From Amanita rubescens (Eukaryota; Basidiomycota; Agaricomycetes; Agaricales; Amanitaceae): a stretch of 64,000 nt of DNA. The translations under genes were made by a program, and so were the position numbers. Below, one piece after another: positions 60,851 to 64,000 of the stretch (position 1 is the first letter of the stretch; the number at the start of each line of letters is the position of its first letter). The stretch is from positions 1 through 64,000 of the forward strand of contig WION01000159.1 of assembly GCA_015039365.1 (NCBI GenBank), written 5' to 3'. Below the pieces are notes generated by a model. It was given only the letters and a program-made list of their open reading frames with translations. It searched no databases and was not told where the DNA came from.

Positions 60851-63316
60851 CACCAGTGCTTTTTAATAGAATGTTTATTGTTGTCCGAGACTCCGAGTTC
60901 AACTTGATTGAGGAACCAGCTGGTACTAGGGAACAGTGAATGGTGTCACTGCCATCAGTCGTGAAGTAACAGCAACTTCTGGAGCTCACCAGTAGTACGT
61001 GCAGTCTCTGTAATTTGATACTGGGCAGTGCTGAGATGGCGTGTCGGGCTCTGAAATGAGGGTGGGAGTCAGCCCAGACAGCGGCATGCAAATGAAACAC
61101 TGACGTGTTCAGTTGAGAGCACTGCGATAGGAATGATGGCTGGTGCGTTGGCGGAAGAACAAGCACGACGCAGGGACCCCTGGAACCTAAGCCAAGTTGT
61201 ACGTATTTGGTCAATTACTTCATTTAGCAATGTCGAAGGTTTCGTCCGAATCTCTGACTTGCTGCAAACTATGCCACCATTCTTCGCTGCAAAGGCAATA
61301 CGCAGGCTGATTCCGAGCGTGGATTGGAAAACGAGGGGGTATGCCTTCGGAGTGACTTCCTCAGGCCGTGTTTCATGATTCGTCTTCGCTGCTTTCATCC
61401 TATTCGTCGTCTGTGGACATATGACGTACAGTATGGATGCCCATCTTCAATGTTCTTTGAATCAGCATCCCTAGTACTAACCTGCTTTGCAGCGGCACCG
61501 GTCGTACGAGAAACGACATGTAAAACTTCATACTTACGATCCCGGGCCTATTCTACCCGCTCAGTTAAGATTTTGTTATTGGTAGCTCTCCGACACAGTC
61601 GCGATCGCTGGTGATCCAGCTAATATTAATGTACGAGTTGGAAAACGTCCTGCATCGTACCAATGCTCAGAGGTTTGCGGTACGCATATATCTTCGCCCC
61701 CTGTCCAATCTGACCACCCCGATGCAGTAGCAATGTCGACTCGTCATGTCCCACTTTCCCCCAATTCCACAATGAGCCAAGCCGGGACTCAGACTATAAT
61801 ACCCAGTTTGATATCCTCCAGTGGCAGATTCTCTCGCGCCATTCTGAGCTTATCCCACGTGTATCGATCAGGGCATTCTATGACTTATGCAAGCGTACGC
61901 TTGGCTAGAACCGAAACGTAGGCAAAATAGTCGAGAACAATCAGCGCCCAACGCTTATCATCTCCGACGGTGCGATGGTGACATTGCATATTCGCATTCG
62001 CAGCTGACTGAGGGCCCTTCACATAGCTCAAGATCATGCGGGGAATACTGCGCGATCATTGGAGATACCGTCACTTGAGCTTCGAGCGAGAAGGAAGGGA
62101 GCAGGCTAGGCGGCGGGAAAGCTTCAAGTTGTGGGTCGCCAGCGTAGTACTATCCCACATGTCTGAAACATCTAACGAAACGTACGAGCGCCATCAAGAA
62201 AATGATTTATGTCAGTGATCTACTCGATGGCTACTGTTGTATTTGTTAATCATCACCCACTCATCGCAGCCTGCGTATTAACCTTTGCCGAAACAAGATG
62301 TTCTTACTAAGTGGTGTGGAGTAGGCATATGCATCACGCGAACCGAACCACGCAAGGAAACGAGACGTTCGTCATCCATCTGGCCTCAGTGTACTGATAG
62401 TTGAAGCTCATCGAATGCCGTTTGCTTCGCTGTCCAAAGTAAGCGTCGCTTTCAAACGGGTAATTGACCAGCAGGATAGGGTGATGTCATAGACATCCGT
62501 AAATGAGGATGTCACAATTACGAGTTGTATTCGCACCAAGACGCGACGATTCAGGTTTCTTTCAACGAACGGTGATACAGGCTATGCACTGAAATGATAT
62601 GGGCCTGCCGCCTCGTTTCATGATTCTGTATGCTTTCAAAATTGTTATACGTAAACAAGACCATAGAATATCCGGCTCACGAAAACTTCTCCCATCCAAA
62701 CTCCTGTCCCGAGATGCAGGCATTTCAAAAGGACCAAGGACAGGGATGTGCATATAAGACCCTGGGAAATAAAAGGGTAAGCTGGCAAGTACGATCCGAG
62801 CAGACAGAAGAGCAATTGGCACGAACGGGTACCAGCATGTAGTGGAGGAATGCGCCGGTTGTTGATGACATAGCGATGGTGCTGGGCAAGGGGGTGGCGA
62901 GCGGCGCAGCGCGGGCATCGGTGAGCGGTGGAATGCAAAATTATCGTGTTGGCTGGATGGTGAATGGCATGAGCAGTGAAACTTTGAAAGTGGTGCAAGA
63001 ACATACTCATTACGATAGGCAATTAAGTCTTGTGAGTGTTCCTTGCCAGAGAGGGAGCCGCCAGAGCGCAAGTTGCCAAAAATGACATCGCCGACGCGTG
63101 AACCGCTGAAGTGGTATGAACAAAGCGCTGAGTGGTAAAATTTTTGATGTGGGTGGGCAGTCAGCACAAGTCACGTAGAGAGCGATGTTGTGGTGGATGT
63201 GTGGGATATGGTCAGTAAAACTTTGGAAGAGGTGGGAGGACATGCTCACCGGGATTGAGTGGTGTGGCTCTGAGCGAGAGCGGCCTTAGCTGGAGCGAAC
63301 AGAGATGACGTCGCGC
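60851..63316. other. upstream region of right GTPase gene, no gene seen
   Basis: Inverted copy of 48206-50781. Contains open frames up to 201 codons (for example 62562-63167 minus) whose counterpart on the left is frameshifted, so they are not supported as genes. Confidence 0.5.
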
Positions 63317-63321
63317 TAAAC

Positions 63322-63705
63322 TGCCACTGACGAGGTTGCTAAATGAAGTAATTGACCAAATACGGCCCAGGTTCCAGGGGTCCCTACCTCGTGCTGCTTC
63401 GCACTTGTCGTTCACCGTGCTTGAACACGTCAGTGTTTCATTTGCGCGCCGCTGTCCAACATCCTCATGTCAGAGCCCGACACAGCATCCCAGCACTTTC
63501 CAGTGCGAGTCACCTCTGCACGTGCCGGTGAGTCCAGAAGCTGTCGTTGCCTCACGGAGTACTGATGTCCTGCTGGCAGTGCCAAACCATCCACTGTTGC
63601 CTACCACCCAGTTCTCCAATCAAGTTGAACTCGGACACTTTCTAGAAAGTTCACGTCACTTTCCCCTATCTTGTCTACTTCTTTCCTGAGCCCATTATTA
63701 CTGAC
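63322..63705 (+). repeat. third, direct copy of the GTPase upstream region
   Basis: Matches 50335-50745 in the same orientation with small deletions, starting at 'ttgctaaatgaagtaattg' and ending just before the position where the GTPase first exon would follow. It is replaced after about 63705 by unrelated sequence. Confidence 0.75.
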
Positions 63706-63786
63706 AATGCGCGCCAGCCCAGGGGCGGCGGCAACAAGCCCACGGCCAAAGGTTGCGAGAGGAAAACAGAAAGCGAAAATTTCGGA

Positions 63787-64000
63787 ATGACTGGCAAGGT
63801 GCCCTCCTCAGCGCCCTTGCCTACGCTGTCTACGATCTTTGCACTAGCCTCTCGGGCCCTCCGAGCCCAACCCGAGCTGTTTCACTACCCATCAGATGAT
63901 TTTGCCCCCTCGAGTATTAATCAGGGTGAGGTGTACCTCCTTCCTAGACCAGGGGGGTCGACAAGCTCCTTCCTCGTTAGGGGAACAGCTCCCTCAGCTT
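63787..64000 (+). CDS. open reading frame running off the window, unknown
   Basis: ATG at 63787 starts 71 codons without a stop to the end of the window. The sequence is Pro/Ser/Ala-rich (for example MTGKVPSSAPLPTLSTIF, RAQPELFHYPSDDF). No family is recognised. It begins where the third GTPase upstream copy ends, so it may belong to an inserted element. Too short and incomplete to judge. Confidence 0.3.
   Translation, partial: MTGKVPSSAPLPTLSTIFALASRALRAQPELFHYPSDDFAPSSINQGEVYLLPRPGGSTSSFLVRGTAPSA

Larger units (their letters stand above)
56105..63316. repeat. right arm of giant inverted repeat
   Basis: Reverse complement of 48206-55830. Shorter than the left arm by about 330 nt inside the micro-exon array and by about 110 nt in the outer flank. 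Divergence between arms is too high for an assembly fold-back. Confidence 0.9.

Noticed and set aside
62562..63167. Minus-strand frame of 201 codons in the right outer arm
   Set aside because: The matching left-arm segment is broken into different frames, so the frame is not conserved between copies.
48206..63316. Assembly fold-back artefact
   Set aside because: The arms differ by many substitutions, a 330-nt deletion and other indels, which a fold-back of one molecule cannot produce.
48206..63316. Large DNA transposon with terminal inverted repeats
   Set aside because: No transposase or integrase frame, no clear target-site duplication at 48206 or 63316, and a third copy of part of the arm lies directly next to the right end.

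Overview
The window is nuclear DNA of a mushroom-forming basidiomycete (Agaricomycetes). Genes are split by many 45-80 nt GT-AG introns. The protein families fit this group: a tuberin (TSC2) RapGAP, a GH85 endo-beta-N-acetylglucosaminidase, wax-synthase-type acyltransferases, HNH_2 nucleases, small beta-trefoil proteins resembling mushroom protease inhibitors, and an MLKL-type N-terminal bundle. Exon-intron models were built by hand. Most close in frame, which is the main internal check; none was tested against RNA.

Layout. 0.4-2 kb: a small secreted protein and a decayed thioesterase (both minus). 2.5-11 kb: three plus-strand genes, namely a multi-pass membrane protein, a two-hotdog acyl-CoA thioesterase (ACOT9-like), and an MLKL-like protein with a kinase-type N-lobe but no catalytic loop. 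11-25 kb: an accessory zone with four minus-strand beta-trefoil genes (one broken), segmental duplications of about 1.2-1.3 kb, a badly decayed TBC/RabGAP pseudogene and a wax-synthase-like gene. 25.5-27.6 kb: a protein kinase with a C-terminal C1 zinc domain. 28.4-30.4 kb: two tandem secreted cysteine-rich paralogues. 30.5-33.1 kb: ENGase. 36.2 kb: a secreted beta-trefoil relative. 37-44 kb: TSC2, with one apparent frameshift and a GC-AG intron. 44-47.6 kb: a kinase-like pseudogene and an HNH_2 protein.

48.2-63.3 kb: a giant imperfect inverted repeat (arms about 7.6 and 7.2 kb, spacer about 0.3 kb). Each arm carries one copy of a P-loop GTPase gene. The GTP-binding half has ordinary exons. 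The following 2.6-2.9 kb is an array of perfect splice acceptors and donors separated by only 3 nt (rarely 6 or 9). The left arm has 43 consecutive candidate micro-exons separated by 48-82 nt introns, plus a zero-length AG|GT site, and then a conserved terminal exon. The right arm has the same array with about 38 units. Every micro-exon is a multiple of 3 nt and every one ends in A or T. I regard this intron/micro-exon array as the most unusual object in the window. It could let a GTPase be varied codon by codon through alternative splicing; whether it is spliced this way needs transcript data.

The far right end holds a third, direct copy of the GTPase upstream region, cut off at about 63.7 kb by unrelated sequence with an open frame running off the window.
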